DNA of 64,000 nucleotides from Agapanthus africanus (lineage: Eukaryota; Streptophyta; Magnoliopsida; Asparagales; Amaryllidaceae), in the NCBI GenBank assembly GCA_030015575.1, contig CM057346.1:115487899-115551898 (forward strand), written 5' to 3'. Of the stretch, positions 46,900 to 58,033 are shown in pieces (the stretch's first letter is position 1; each line of letters opens with the position of its first letter). Made by a program: the position numbers and the translations under genes. The notes beneath the pieces were generated by a model. The model had not been told where the DNA came from and did not search any database. It saw only the letters and a program-made list of their open reading frames with translations.

Positions 46900-47942
46900 C
46901 GTATTTCCGAGGCGGGGTCATGTAGATGACGTATTTCCGCGACAGGGTCATGTGGATGACGTATTTCCGAGACGAGGTCATGTGGATGACGTATTTCCGT
47001 GACGAGGTCATGTGGATGACGTATTTTCGAGACGGGGTCATGTGGATGACGTATTTCCGTGACGGGGTCATGTGGATGACGTATTTCCGTGACGGGGTCA
47101 TGTGGATGACGTATTTCCGAGACGGGGTCATGTGGATGACGTATTTCCGAAACGGGGTCATGTGGATGACGTATTTCCGCGACGGGGTCATGTGGATGAC
47201 GTATTTCCATGACGGGGTCATGTAGATGACGTATTTCTACGAAGGGGTCATGTGGATGACGTATTTCCGAGAGGGGGTCATGTGGATGACGTATTTCCGA
47301 GACGGGGTCATGTAGATGACGTATTTCCGTGACGGGGTCATGTGGTGACGTATTTCCGAGACGGGGTCATGTGGATGACGTATTTCCGAGACGGGGTCAT
47401 ATGGATGACGTATTTCCGAGACGGGGTCATGTGGATGACGTATTTCCGCGATGGGGTCATGTGGATGACGTATTTCCGAAACGGGGTCATGTGGATGACG
47501 TATTTCCGCGACGGGGTCATGTGGATGACGTATTTTTGAGACGGGGTCATATGGATGACGTATTTCCGAGACGGGGTCATGTGGATGACGTATTTCCGAG
47601 ACGGGGTCATGTGGATGACATATTTCCGAGACGGGGTCATGTGGATGACGTATTTCCACGACGGGGTCATATGGATGACGTATTTCCACGACGGGGTCAT
47701 GTGGATGGCGTATTTCCGCGACGGGGTCATGTGGATGACGTATTTCCGCGACGGGGTCATTTGGATGACGTATTTCCGAAACGGGGTCATGTGGATGACG
47801 TATTTCCGCGACGAGGTCATGTGGATGACGTATTTCCATGACGGGGTCATATGGATGACATATTTCCGAGACGGGGTCATATGGATGACGTATTTCCGAG
47901 ACGGGGTCATATGAATGACGTATTTCCAAGACGGGGTCATGT
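46900..47942. repeat. 30-bp minisatellite, about 35 units
   Basis: Tandem 30-base units of the form TGACGTATTTCCGAGACG plus GGGTCATGTGGA. Because the unit is a multiple of three and lacks stops, long artificial frames open on both strands. Nearly every unit holds TGACGT, the core recognised by plant TGA-type bZIP factors (as-1-like), so the array could act as a dense binding platform. It lies between the antisense gene and integrase, in the non-coding 3' part of T1. Confidence 0.95.
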
Positions 47943-48607
47943 TGCGTCTGTTGTAATGAGACGAATATCGAAGTGGTCTCCAAGTTGTCTGGGAACCATC
48001 GAGATTTGGAGTAGGGGCTTTGCCATAGCTCCAGGGTTGATTGCAGCGTCTAAATCCTGCTGGAGTGGGGAGAAACGATGTTGAGGATCTCTAGGCTATC
48101 CCTGAACCGTTGAGATTTGGCTTCGTTTTCTGATGGAGCCTGGGGAGGGAAGGTGTGATTCCTTCTTTGTTTGCGCCCCTGGATTGTATACAGGGATTGA
48201 TATGATATCACCTGTAGGGCATAAATTTTATTTATATATATATATATTTTTTCTTTCCGCGATGCCCTATCATTTCAGCTTTTATACCGTGAAGGTCGCG
48301 ATTGCCCAATCATTTCGGCTATTTTTCACGGTGCCCAATCATTTCGGCTATTTATTTTATTTTTACTCGCTGCTTTTTATTGCGAGTTGCCCAATCATTT
48401 CGGCTATTTTTCATGCATACATTTTTACTTGCTGATTTTGTTGCAAGTTGCCCCATCATTTCGGCTATTTCGTATGCATGTGTGGCTTGCTGGCTTCTTT
48501 GCTGCAAGCTTGGAATCAAATACCGATTTCGGTATCAGCACTGCTACAACTGGAATATTGCCAGGAGCGAATCATCATTTGCCTCTGTCGATGTTGAACA
48601 AAGGTGG

Positions 48608-48815
48608 CTTAGCGAACAGGGTTAGGATCCTGTTGACTAAGGCTTTTGACTTCATGATCCGTAAGGGTCTCATAAAGGTATTTCTCCCTGCGAGTCGTGA
48701 GGATCTCGTAGGTGTGTTTTCTCCTTAGGAGTCATGAAGACTCCTAAGTATATGATCTCTTATAAGTCGTAAGGATCTTACAAGAGTGCTTTCTCATTAT
48801 AAGTCGAGAGGGCTT
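48608..48815. repeat. hairpin cassette 2
   Basis: The same six-hairpin order as cassette 1 with changed stems: 48608-48641 (CTTAG...CTAAG with inner AACAGG/CCTGTT), then ATGATCCGTAAGGGTCTCAT, CCTGCGAG/CTCGTAGG, CTTAGGAGT/ACTCCTAAG, CTTATAAG/CTTACAAG and a final weak one ending GGGCTTACAAG. Immediately upstream, about 48300-48480, GCCCAATCATTTCGGCTATTT-like text (here 'TTGCCC.ATCATTTCGGC') recurs four or more times. Confidence 0.85.
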
Positions 48816-48953
48816 ACAAGGGGATTCACCGTGCGAACATATCCCTAGTCACGGATGGGACTTTGTTAGGGAAATGTTTATTCGCGCCCGTGGATTGTAT
48901 ACAAGGGTCAGCGTTGAGCCGCTTGTTGGGCAGTATTGGAGGTTGTAGTGGCT

Positions 48954-49172
48954 GCTTAAGAACAGGTTCAGATCCCTGTAACTTAAGACTTTTGAATCTT
49001 ATGAGCCGTGAGGGTCCCATAAGAAGGTTCTCCTTACGAGTCGTGAGGATCTCGCAAGTGTAATTTCTCCTTAGGAATGTGGGGATCCCTAAGTGTGTTG
49101 CTCCCTTGTGAGTCGTAAGGATCTCACGCAGGCGGTTTCTCCTCACAAGGTCGAGAGGACCTTGCAAGTGTC
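48954..49172. repeat. hairpin cassette 3
   Basis: The third copy: CTTAAG...CTTAAG with inner AACAGG/CCTGT, CTTATGAG/CCCATAAG, CTTACGAG/CTCGCAAG, CTTAGG/CCTAAG, CTTGTGAG/CTCACGCAG and CAAGGTC/GACCTTG. Loops keep the TCGTGAGGAT-like sequence. Confidence 0.88.
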
Positions 49173-49395
49173 TTTTAACGAGATTGTGCCCTTTCGGGTT
49201 TTCACAAAACTCGCCGGTAGCTCTGCTGTTTTTACTCACGGAGCCCTTTCGGGTTTTCATCCGTGCCCTTTTTGCTTATGGACATACCGTTTTTTTTTTC
49301 TTTTTCTTTTTCTTTTATTCTCTTTTTTTTGTATCAGCCTTGGGATGCTGTAATCCACCGTAGTTTATCGACATCTCGGTCAACAGCCAGATTTA

Positions 49396-49472
49396 GGACA
49401 TAGTGGTCCATTGTTAGTTTAAGGACGTTTCGGTCCGTTGTTAGTTTAAGGACGTTTCGGTCCGTGGTTCGG
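49396..49472. repeat. GGAC/GTCC micro-hairpins near the integrase end
   Basis: Three units of the form GGAC-N6-GTCC (GGACATAGTGGTCC, GGACGTTTCGGTCC twice) lie just downstream of the integrase stop. The same motif fills part of each LTR. Confidence 0.9.
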
Positions 49473-49555
49473 CTACTACTTATAGAGTTTGGGCTCAGGA
49501 AGATAGCGAGCGGACATAGTCATCGTCATCTATCACTGACCTAGGCCGTGACTTG

Positions 49556-50844
49556 TTAAGCGTAGTACCTTTTCAGGAAGCGACCGTTTATTGGCCTGAA
49601 ATGTCTTTCACCATGCATGTCCATGAGTAGATAAGCTCCACCCTGGTAGACTTTGTCTATGATATACGGGCCTTCATAGTTCGGCTCGAATTTCCCCCGT
49701 TTGGCACGATTGGGGATCATAGGTCTTTTGACCACTAGTACAAGTTCGTCTTGGCGGAATGTTCTCGGTCTAGTCAATTTTTCGTATGAGCACGTCATCT
49801 TCGCTTTGTAAGCCTCCAGATTTTGTTGTGCTATGAGCCGAGTTTCATCAAGGGCATCGAGCTCCTCAAGCCGAAGGTGAGCATTCTCTTCATCCGTTAG
49901 CTCATAATGAATTGTCACTCGTAGAGAGGGTAACTCTATCTCGAGGGGGAGTGCCGCCTCTGTACCGAATACCAATGCGTACGGCGTTGTGTTCAGGGCC
50001 GTTTTGAACGTAGTTCGATACGCCCAGAGGGCTTCATGCAGTCTCTCGTGCCAGTCCTTATTATTTCGAGACACTGTCTTTTTCACGATCTTCGTCAAGG
50101 TCTTGTTAAAAGCCTCAGCTAGACCGTTAGCTCGGGGATTATAGACTGAGGAGTATCTCCAGTCTATGTTATGCTGTTGTGCGAAGCGGCTGATCTTGTG
50201 GCTTCTATAGGCTGTCCCATTATCGGAGATGATCCGTCTCGGAGTTCCAAATAGATAAATGATGTGTGTCTTGAAGAAATGGAGGATATTCTCCGTCTTC
50301 ACTTCCCTCAGCGGTACTGCTTCTGCCCACTTGGAGAAGTAATCAGTTGTCGCCAAAATGAATCGATTCCTCTGGACGATGCTGGTTCGATGGGGCCGAT
50401 TATATCAGTCCCCCACATTTCGAATGGCCAGCTAGCCACTGTTGGATGTAGTAGATTTGGATGCTGATGGATAAAGTCCCCGTGAATCTGGTACGAATGG
50501 CACTGCTTCGCGTATTCGAGGCAGTCTTGGATCATCGTGGGCCAATAATAACCCATCCGTTTGATCTTCAGCTTCATCTTCGGCCCGGCTTGGTGAGAAC
50601 CGCAAAGTCCATCGTGAGTTTCTTGGACGACTCTCTTTGCCTCTTCAGGTCTCAGGCATCTTAGCCACAGAGAATCAAATGATCTCTTATATAAAGTGTT
50701 ATTGACGAAAGCAAAAGACAAAGCTCGTTTCATAAGCTGATGTCTTGAGGACGCCTCCTCAGGTGTTCGACAGGATTTGAAATAATCTATAAAGACTTCT
50801 CTCCAATCCGCAACCTTTTCCTGGTCTTTTATTTGCAGAGTCAT
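49556..50844 (-). pseudogene. T1 integrase
   Basis: The first segment (50844-50308) has the H-H-C-C zinc-binding domain (THDGLCGSHQAGPKM, Y-A-K-Q-C-H-S-Y-Q) and the first catalytic aspartate (WGTDIIGPI). A frameshift at about 50370 moves to the second segment (50356-49556), starting ATTDYFSKWAEAVPL, with the second aspartate (IISDNGTAY) and the glutamate (NGLAEAFNKT). A GPY/F-like C-terminal module follows (K-F-E-P-N-Y-E-G-P-Y-I-I). All three catalytic residues remain. The stop at about 50845, just upstream, separates it from RNase H. Confidence 0.93.
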
Positions 50845-51753
50845 TCACTCGGCCGCTCCCCTTTCTTTGGACGACTCTGGAGATATTTCTGCCGGTGCAA
50901 GAACCCGACGGCTTTGCACAACGATCCTCACGTCATCGAGGTTTTCGTCAGCCAGTTCTTTAGCGAGCTTGGCTAATGCATCTGCTTTGCTATTTTCCGT
51001 GCATGGTATGCTTTCCAGGGTGTAGGAAGGAATTTGGGTCAGCAGTTGCTGCACCCTCTCGCCGTACTTCACTAACTCTGGCTTGCACGTTTGGTAGTCG
51101 CCATTTATTTGACTAACGACCTGCTGGGAGTCTCCGTATATGAGGAGGTTTTCAATTCCCATGTCGATAGCGATCTCAAGACCTGCTATCAAAGCTTCGT
51201 ATTCGGCTTCATTGTTCGTCCTCGGTTTTGTTAAGGAGAAGGCAAAGCGCATTATCCCTCCTTGTGGAGTCACGAAGATGGGGCCTACCCCGGATTTGAT
51301 TATAGGGGTGCTTTGTTTGCGCTTCTTCATGGAAGACGCCCCATCAAAATAAAGTTCCCACCGGGTACCACCCCCGTCGATCGTGTCAAACGCATGTTCG
51401 TCTGGCAGTTCGCAATTCAAAGGAGAGTCAGCAGGTATCGGATGCTCGGCGAGGAAGTCGGTGATGGCCTGGCCTTTCACTGCCTTAAGAGGCCGATAAG
51501 TTATCGAGAACTCCATCAAGAGCAGGGCCCATTTAGCGAGCCGCCCCGTCAATATGGCCTTTGACATCAAATATTTGAGGGGATCCACCTTTGATATGAG
51601 ATGGACCTCATGTGCCAACGCATAGTGTCTGAGCTTCGTTATTGCGAAGATCAACGCCAGGCAGTGTTTTTCGATGGGGGGGTAATTGCTTTCTGCCCCC
51701 AGGAGAACTCGACTCAGATAATAAAGGGCTCTCTCCTTCCCTTGGTCGTTTTC
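50845..51753 (-). pseudogene. T1 RNase H pair (gypsy RNH tail plus archaeal-type RNH)
   Basis: The open stretch after the TAA at 51754-51756 carries the end of the normal gypsy RNase H (KLRHYALAHEVHLI, AKWALLLMEFSITYRP). It continues into a second RNase H with its acidic residues in ELYFDGASS, NNEAEYEALIAGLEIA, LIYGDSQQVV and NSKADALAKLA. Such a second, archaeal-type RNase H is a mark of the Tat lineage and is thought to have been acquired later. Both degrade RNA in RNA-DNA hybrids. Confidence 0.9.
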
Positions 51754-52139
51754 TTATGCCCACAGCGCGCCTAAGGAACCTTCAAGGGCTGTTGTGTACA
51801 GGACGAGAGGTTTTCCTTTAACGGGAGCGGCCAGTACTGGCGGATTCTGCAGGTATTGCTTGATTTCGTCCAGTGCGTTTTGGCATTTGCGATCCCAGAC
51901 GAACGGGGTTCCCTTCTTCATCAGGTGACTGTAGGGGCGGCACTTGCCGGAGAGATTGGCTATGAATCGCCGGATATATGCGAGCTTCCCTTGGAGAGAC
52001 CGCAGTTGCTTAAGAGTTCTTGGCGGAGGCATTTCCATGATCGCCTTGATCTTCGACGGGTCTATCTCGATGCCTCGGTGCCGGACGATGAATCCCAGGA
52101 ATTTGCCTGAGGAAACTCCAAACGCGCATTTAAGAGGGT
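51754..52139 (-). pseudogene. T1 RT thumb/connection and start of RNase H
   Basis: A second frame reads NPLKCAFGVSSGKFLGFIV, EMPPPRTLKQLRSLQGKLAY and LVLYTTALEGSLGALWA, the standard continuation after RT. It is offset from the RT frame by an indel at about 52143 and ends in TAA at 51754-51756, where relatives read a glutamine. Confidence 0.9.
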
Positions 52140-53036
52140 TCATCTCAAGTTGTATTGCCGAAGGCGTTGAAATACGATGTTCAGATGCTCTAAATGTTCC
52201 TCGTATGATTTGCTTTTCACCAAAAGGTTGTCGATATAGCATTCGACGATTTCATGTATGAGGTCATCGAAGATCTTCGTCATGGCCCTCTGATAGGTGG
52301 CACCGGCGTTCTTTAGACCGAAAGGCATCACCTTATAGCAGAATATGCCCAAAGGGGTCCGGAAAGCAGTATGTTTCTGGTCTTCGGGATGCATCTTTAT
52401 GTGATTATATCCTGATGAGCCGTCCATGAAAGAGAAAACTTCGTGAGTGGACGTATTATCTATCATCAGCTCAGTGACTGTTACTGGGAAGTCGTCCTTC
52501 GAGCAGGCTTTATTGAGATCCCGAAAGTCCACAAATATGCGCATCGTCCCATTTTTCTTCATCAGCGGGACGATGTTGGCGATCCAGTCAGGATACTGAA
52601 CTTCTTGGATGAAGCCAGAGTCGATTAGCTTCTTGACCTCAGCGTTGATGCTCATCTCAAGCTCGAGCCGCATCCTCCTCGGTGGTTGTTTGATCGGCTT
52701 GACGTCCGGGGATATCGCCAATTTGTGCACAGCAATCTCTGGATCTAATCCTGGCATCTCGGAATAGTTCCATGCGAAGAAATCTTTATGCCGTATGAGC
52801 ACGTCCTTTAGCGTAGCCACCCTTTCTTCAGACAACAGCTCAATGACGAACGTCGGCCGCGTGTCACTTGCCGTCCCCAAATCAATTTTCTTAAGATTAT
52901 CTGCAGTAGTATGTATCCCATCTTCCAGCTCCTTTGGTGCCGGTGAAAACTCTGAAATTACCTCTTTATCATCGTTTTCGAAACACTGGGGGAGGTTATC
53001 CATATTCTCGGGCTCTTCTTCTGACAACATTATCAT
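52140..53036 (-). pseudogene. T1 reverse transcriptase with mutated YIDN active site
   Basis: The RT fingers and palm are well preserved: INAEVKKLIDSGFIQEVQYP, MRIFVDFRDLNKA, FSFMDGSSGYNHIKM, FRTPLGIFCYKVMPFGLKNA. The catalytic box at 52238-52227 reads Y-I-D-N where Y-V/I-D-D is required; the AAC codon (from GAC) removes one of the two metal-binding aspartates, so polymerase activity should be lost. Upstream the same frame is closed by TGA at 53054-53052. Confidence 0.93.
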
Positions 53037-53051
53037 ATGACAAGTACGAGA

Positions 53052-54155
53052 TCACTTCCGAGACCGATATTGATCTGGGTCTACCCTCGCTGTCTTCGGT
53101 TCATGCTTCTGCGGCGAAGTTACCCTCCAGCTGCTGGATAGAGCGAACCTGCCTCGCTGATACTGGTCTTCTACCCAGTCTTTAAATGTGAAGCAGTCTT
53201 CGAGAGGATGTCCTATTACCCTGTGATAGGAGCAATAGTCCGGGTGAGAAACTTCGCCTGCTTGCTCGGGGTGCTTGGACTCCGGGAGTGTCATTATCTG
53301 AAGTTTTATGACAAGATCGAATATCTTCCTTGTCTTGTCTTGGGGGAAAGAATATGCTCGACCCATCTTTTTTATAAGAGACGAATCCGGGTTGCTCGAT
53401 TCCTGATCGCGTGGCTTCTTGGACCCGCTTTGTCGCTGTCGAACGCCTTTCCCGTTCTTTGGTTTGTTTCCGCCTCTGCGTCGAGCCTTTTGTACAACGG
53501 GTTGACAAGGAGGAGCATTTTCATTTTTCACAGCCTGTTGAAGGAGGCGTTGCGTCCTGGCTTTATCGTAGATGGCCATTTCGCGATTATGGTTGTCTCG
53601 AACCTTTTGACCTGCTTCCCTTATAAGCTTGTCCATTTGTTCTTCGAACGATGGACTGGGCATTATCACGGCGGGAGCTTGCTCTGGTTCAGGGTTAGCA
53701 TCTTCCCACAGAGCGTCTCCTTCCTCATCGAAGTCATGTATGACGTAGCAGTCGCGGAGTAGCTCCCGTTTCTTGGATTGAACATACCCAAGCCCGGTCA
53801 TTTCCATTCTCCCGTTGGGCAACCTTCGTTGAGTTCCGGGAACGTTCCAGATCCTGTTATAGAACCGCGCTTGTCGCGCAGTTTGCTTAAGGGGTACACC
53901 TTGGCGTCTCAAGAGTCTTTTTAGTCCGTCTGTGTAATATCTGGGCAAATGGATGGGTTGGAGCCTGTCAAGTGTAGAATCCGCGCCATGCCATATTTCT
54001 TTCTCCACTTTGGTTTCCCCGGATCGGTAGAATAGGATCGCCTTTTCACTTTTTCGCGTGGGAGGGACGTAGAATGTTTGCAGTTCTTCCACACTATAGG
54101 TATCAAGCGCGTCTAGTTCTTTATAATGCTTGGGCGGAACCATAGCAACTTGCAA
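53052..54155 (-). pseudogene. T1 protease-RT linker with third zinc-finger-like module
   Basis: A 367-residue open stretch between protease and RT. It contains YYTDGLKRLLRRQGVPLKQT, a charged middle (L-I-R-E-A-G-Q-K-V-R-D-N), and C-S-Y-H-R-V-I-G-H-P-L-E-D-C. The last repeats the C-x-Y-H-R-x2-G-H-x4-C finger found twice in gag, here with the same following residues (F-K-D-W-V-E-D-Q-Y-Q-R-G). It is separated from the upstream protease stretch by a frameshift near 54290 and a stop at about 54158. The function of this linker is unknown. Confidence 0.75.
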
Positions 54156-54241
54156 ACTTTACTCTTCATCAGCGAAGGTTTGTATGGATGGCCGAGCAGA
54201 GAATATGGCATTGACTTCATCTTTCGAGTCGCTGCCGAAGA

Positions 54242-57013
54242 TCAACATAGGAGTGGATGGTCCCGGCTTGTTGTAGTGGGCGGCCCTGAATAGACTATTT
54301 CTTCTTCCTCCTCGGTATCACTCCCGAAGACCGGAATGGTGGTGATAGCTTTGTTCTTTGGTTTGTGACATCTTTCCGTGTCCTCGAAATCCGGTAAGAA
54401 GTATTTTGCATCCTCGTACTTTCGGACTTCGTTCACGGAGAATGGGTCCAGCTCTCCTGTCACAGTGCACTCGAAACCATCCTTGAAATACTTCATACAC
54501 TGATGTTGTGTAGAAGGGATAATGTTGTACTCGTGTAGCCAAGGCCGGCCGAGCAAAGCATTGTAGCATGTCTTGACGTCAATGACATGAAACTTAATGT
54601 CCATGACAAGCAGCCCAAAGCGCAGTGTCAATATTACGGACCCAAGCGTCCGTGATGACTGGGAGTCAAATCCGGAGATGGTGATTTTATCGCGAGCGAG
54701 GTGTTGAACGCTCATGCAGATTTCCTTTAACACCCTTACGTTAAGGAGATTGACAGAGGACCCATTGTCGACCAGGATTTTACCTATCTTGATGTCATGA
54801 CAGTATCCGGAGACATATAGGGGGCGGTTGTGCTCGCATGTCCCAAGGAGGAGGTCTTCATCGCCGAAGGTGATATCGGCTGTGTGCACTTCTTCCAACT
54901 CGTCCTTCATCTTTTCTTCGGCGAGGAAAGCTTGGAATTGCTCAGGATCTTGTAACGCCTTGATTAGAGAATCCCTTGCTTCTTTGGATAACAGAAGGGC
55001 GTCGAGAATGCTTAACTGCGAGGGTAGCTTTCTCAAGTGTGCCAGAACGTTGTAGTCCACCTTACTTTTCTTTGGCGGGTCCTTGGCTGTCAGCTTTTCG
55101 ACGACTTGGTCATCAAGGATGATATCCTCAGGGACCTTTTCTTTTCCCTTATCTTTTCTATTTGACCCACTGTTCGAGGGCCTAAGATTCTTTTCGGGCA
55201 GCGTACGATTGCGTTGCTGAATATTTTCGCAGGTCTTCGGTTCTTCCTCTTTTCCCAAGGTGGACTCTTTAAAGAGAGGGCCAAGAGTCATTTCTTCGTC
55301 AGAGTCGCTCCCGAAGGTGAGAACCTGCGATCCCCCGGCGTTGACCATGCGACAGTTGCCGGCAGTTCTTTTGTGCTCCTCGGTTGTATTTCTTTGCTCC
55401 CGACGAGCTTTGCGTTTCATCCGCTTGAAATGTTGTCGGTGGGCAATATATCCCTGCCACCATCTTTTAAAAGTGTTGCACTCTTCGGTAGGGTGCGCAA
55501 TCTTTCGATGATATAAGCAGTAGTTAGGATGTGTTTCTGATTCACCAAGAATATTTTCTTCAGAGGGTGGCAGCTTCATTCCTATCGATATGGCTTTGGC
55601 GAACCTCTTTCTCATCTTGAACCTGCTTTTATTTGCGGCGGATGTATTTTGATCTGGCGGGAGTGTTTCAACTCTTTCGTCCAATCGCCGGTGTTTGGCT
55701 TTTTCAAGTATGGCCATTTCACGCTCTCGAGCAGCTTTGCTTTTAAGAAGAGCTTCGTTCAGGAATGCATCAATCATTTCGTCTGACGGTTCTAGAAGTT
55801 CCGGTTTAGGATTTGCCCCCAGTTTTTCGGTGCAAGGAGCTTCTTCATCGTCTATCGACGAGTGAGAGATCACATGGCAACTTACCACATAATCTTCAGA
55901 TTCAACCGACGAGTCTTCTCCATTATTGTCATCTTCGTCCTCAAGGACGTGGCGGAGAAACTCTTGAAGTGTGACTGGAGTCCGCGCCTTCTTGTTATAC
56001 TCTTCCAGCGCGTCAATCTGCTTTTGCAGGTCCGTGCGCCTGTCACCAGGCTTCACGAGCTTCTTGGATTTCTTCTTCTTCTTCGAAGATTTTGACGGCT
56101 GGGTGTGAGTGCTTTGGCTATCACCACCGATTTTTGGAGTTGGACGCGGTTTTAACATTCCTTCGATGATCTCGGGTTCGAGTGGATTTTTCCACCTGAT
56201 CGCCGAGCATATTTGGAGATCCTTCAGCATTCTTTTCGTCTTGGCTGAAAGAGCGACCTCCCATGGAGCTTTTTCTACGAAAGAGCATGATGCCCCCGGT
56301 GTATCCGTATTCTTGGGAGTGTGTGGCCAAGGCGGGTTCACCTTCCAATTCTCGGATAATACGAATTTGCCCTGCTGGTACTGATCTTCTATCCAGCTTT
56401 TGAAGATGTAACAATCCTCGATCGGATGGCCCAACATTCGGTGATAAGGGCAATAGTTAGGATTGCTAATGTCGCCTGGTTGTGCTGGGCATCTTGGCTC
56501 CGGCAGAGTGATGAGTCTGTTGTGCAGTGCTAACTCGAATAATCTCTTCGTCTTGTCTCGAGGGAACGAGTAAGGGCGTCTCATTTTATCTTCGAGAGAT
56601 TGAGTTCTATTATTTTGGCGATCAACCGGTCTTAGGCCACTGGGCTGCTGTTGAGCATTAGCGACGACAGTCGCTTTCCCCTTTCCCTTCTCGTTCCGCG
56701 GCTCCGGCTTTGGAGGAGACGGTCTATGACCCATCTGGTCTATTTGGGCTAGTTTGTCGATCAAGGCTTGGAACGTGGCCGGCTTGAAGAACATCATGAA
56801 TTGGGAAATAGTTGCATGAGGGTCCAGAGTGCCCACGAACATGCCCACCGCCGACGCTTCTTCGATGCGCTGTTCGCATTTCGACCACAGATTCCGCCAT
56901 CGTATTGCGTATTGAACCCATGTCTCACCTGGCTTCACCCTGGTATTGATCAATGCCATTATTGGGGTGCGTTCACTAGCACTCGCGAATCGCTGGGTGA
57001 ATAATAGCTCCAT
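54242..57013 (-). pseudogene. T1 gag C-terminal half and protease (923 open codons)
   Basis: The longest intact stretch of T1. It opens inside the Retrotrans_gag core (FTQRFASASERTP, WVQYAIRWRNLWSKC), then has CPYHRMLGHPIEDC (finger 1), a lysine-rich segment (SSKKKKKSKKLVK), acidic stretches, and CLYHRKIAHPTEEC (finger 2). The aspartic protease lies from about residue 748 (V-D-N-G-S-S, 54772-54755) with its downstream C-Y-N-A-L-L-G-R-P-W-L. D-N-G-S in place of D-T/S-G is usual in Tat elements. The ATG at 57013 is internal, not the true start; the reading frame was broken upstream by TAG at 57058-57056. Confidence 0.92.
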
Positions 57014-58033
57014 TTCTGCAAAAGTCTTGACGGGGTCGTTTGGAAGTTCAGAGTACTATTCGAACGCTGTTTCCGACAAGCTGCCAACAAACTGACGGAG
57101 CAAAAGTTTATCATCACCCCCGGTGTTGCCGCAAAGAGCCCTGAACTGAGCGACATGTTGATGGGGATTGCTTGTCTCCTTGTACACATGGAATTTGGGG
57201 ATCGTGTATCCCGGCGGGTACTTTATTTAGTCATACCAGCCTGGATACGGCCGCCCAGTTTTAACAACTTGGCTGGCCGCTTCATTCGCCTGGTTAGCTC
57301 ATATTTGCTGAGCAATATAGTCATCCAGAGCAGCCTTGGAAATGGTTTCCTCTTTGGCTACTGAAAGAGCCAGAGGAGGGTTCGATGTCTCCCCTCTGTC
57401 GTCTTCAATAATGATCGAATGGTCTTCAGCTGGAGGATCTGGCTGTAACATCATCCCAACCATGTCTTGGAAGAGAAGCGCCATTCGTTTTATATTAGCC
57501 GCTTGTTCTGCTGCTTCTCTGTCCTTCTTTTCAAGGACTCTGCGGAGGAAGTCAGCATCGGTTTCTTGTTCATGATGCTGCTCTGATGATGCCTCCGGGC
57601 TATCTTTTGGCCCTGTGAGTGCGGCCATTTGCGTTAGCATTTCCTGAAGCTTCTGTTGTTACTCTTGGGCTTTTGTCACGGATCGGGTGAGCGGTCGGTG
57701 ACCCGTCGAAGCACGACTTTCCTTTTTTCCGGAAGCCATGTAAACAGTATGCACCATTATGCCCCCAGACTTGGGGCGTTTGGGCTCAGCGTCTTTGTGG
57801 TCTGTCGTAGTCACATGGGCTTTCTCTGGCCTCATTCTCTTTTGAGCAGTTGACGTTGAGGGGGCCGTTGCAGCGGGCACCCAGGTAGTTGTCGTCCTTT
57901 GTGGCTTGACAGGATGGTTCTCTTCCTGTTGATTCTTCACCTTTTTCTGTCGGCGAGGGTAATCTTGATCAATTACCGACTCCTGGACCTGTCGCCAGAC
58001 TTTGTAGATTTTGGAGGATAGCTGCTGAGGGGG
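57014..58033 (-). pseudogene. T1 gag middle part, four nonsense codons
   Basis: Encodes the charged and glutamine-rich region (QEENHPVKPQRTT, EASSEQHHEQETDADFLRRV, AAEQAANIKRMALLFQDMVG) and the front of the Retrotrans_gag core. TAA near 57659, TGA at 57301-57299, TAA at 57229-57227 and TAG at 57058-57056 interrupt it. T2 reads CAA, CGA, CAA and TGG at these codons, so each is a C-to-T or G-to-A change in T1. Confidence 0.9.

Noticed and set aside
46900-47942. Regular 30-bp repeats resembling a CRISPR array, and several long open frames over them
   Set aside because: Units abut without unique spacers, the context is a plant retrotransposon, and the frames are open only because the unit is a multiple of three without stops.
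48233-48250. TATATATATA run as a promoter
   Set aside because: It lies in T-rich low-complexity DNA with no gene suitably placed downstream.
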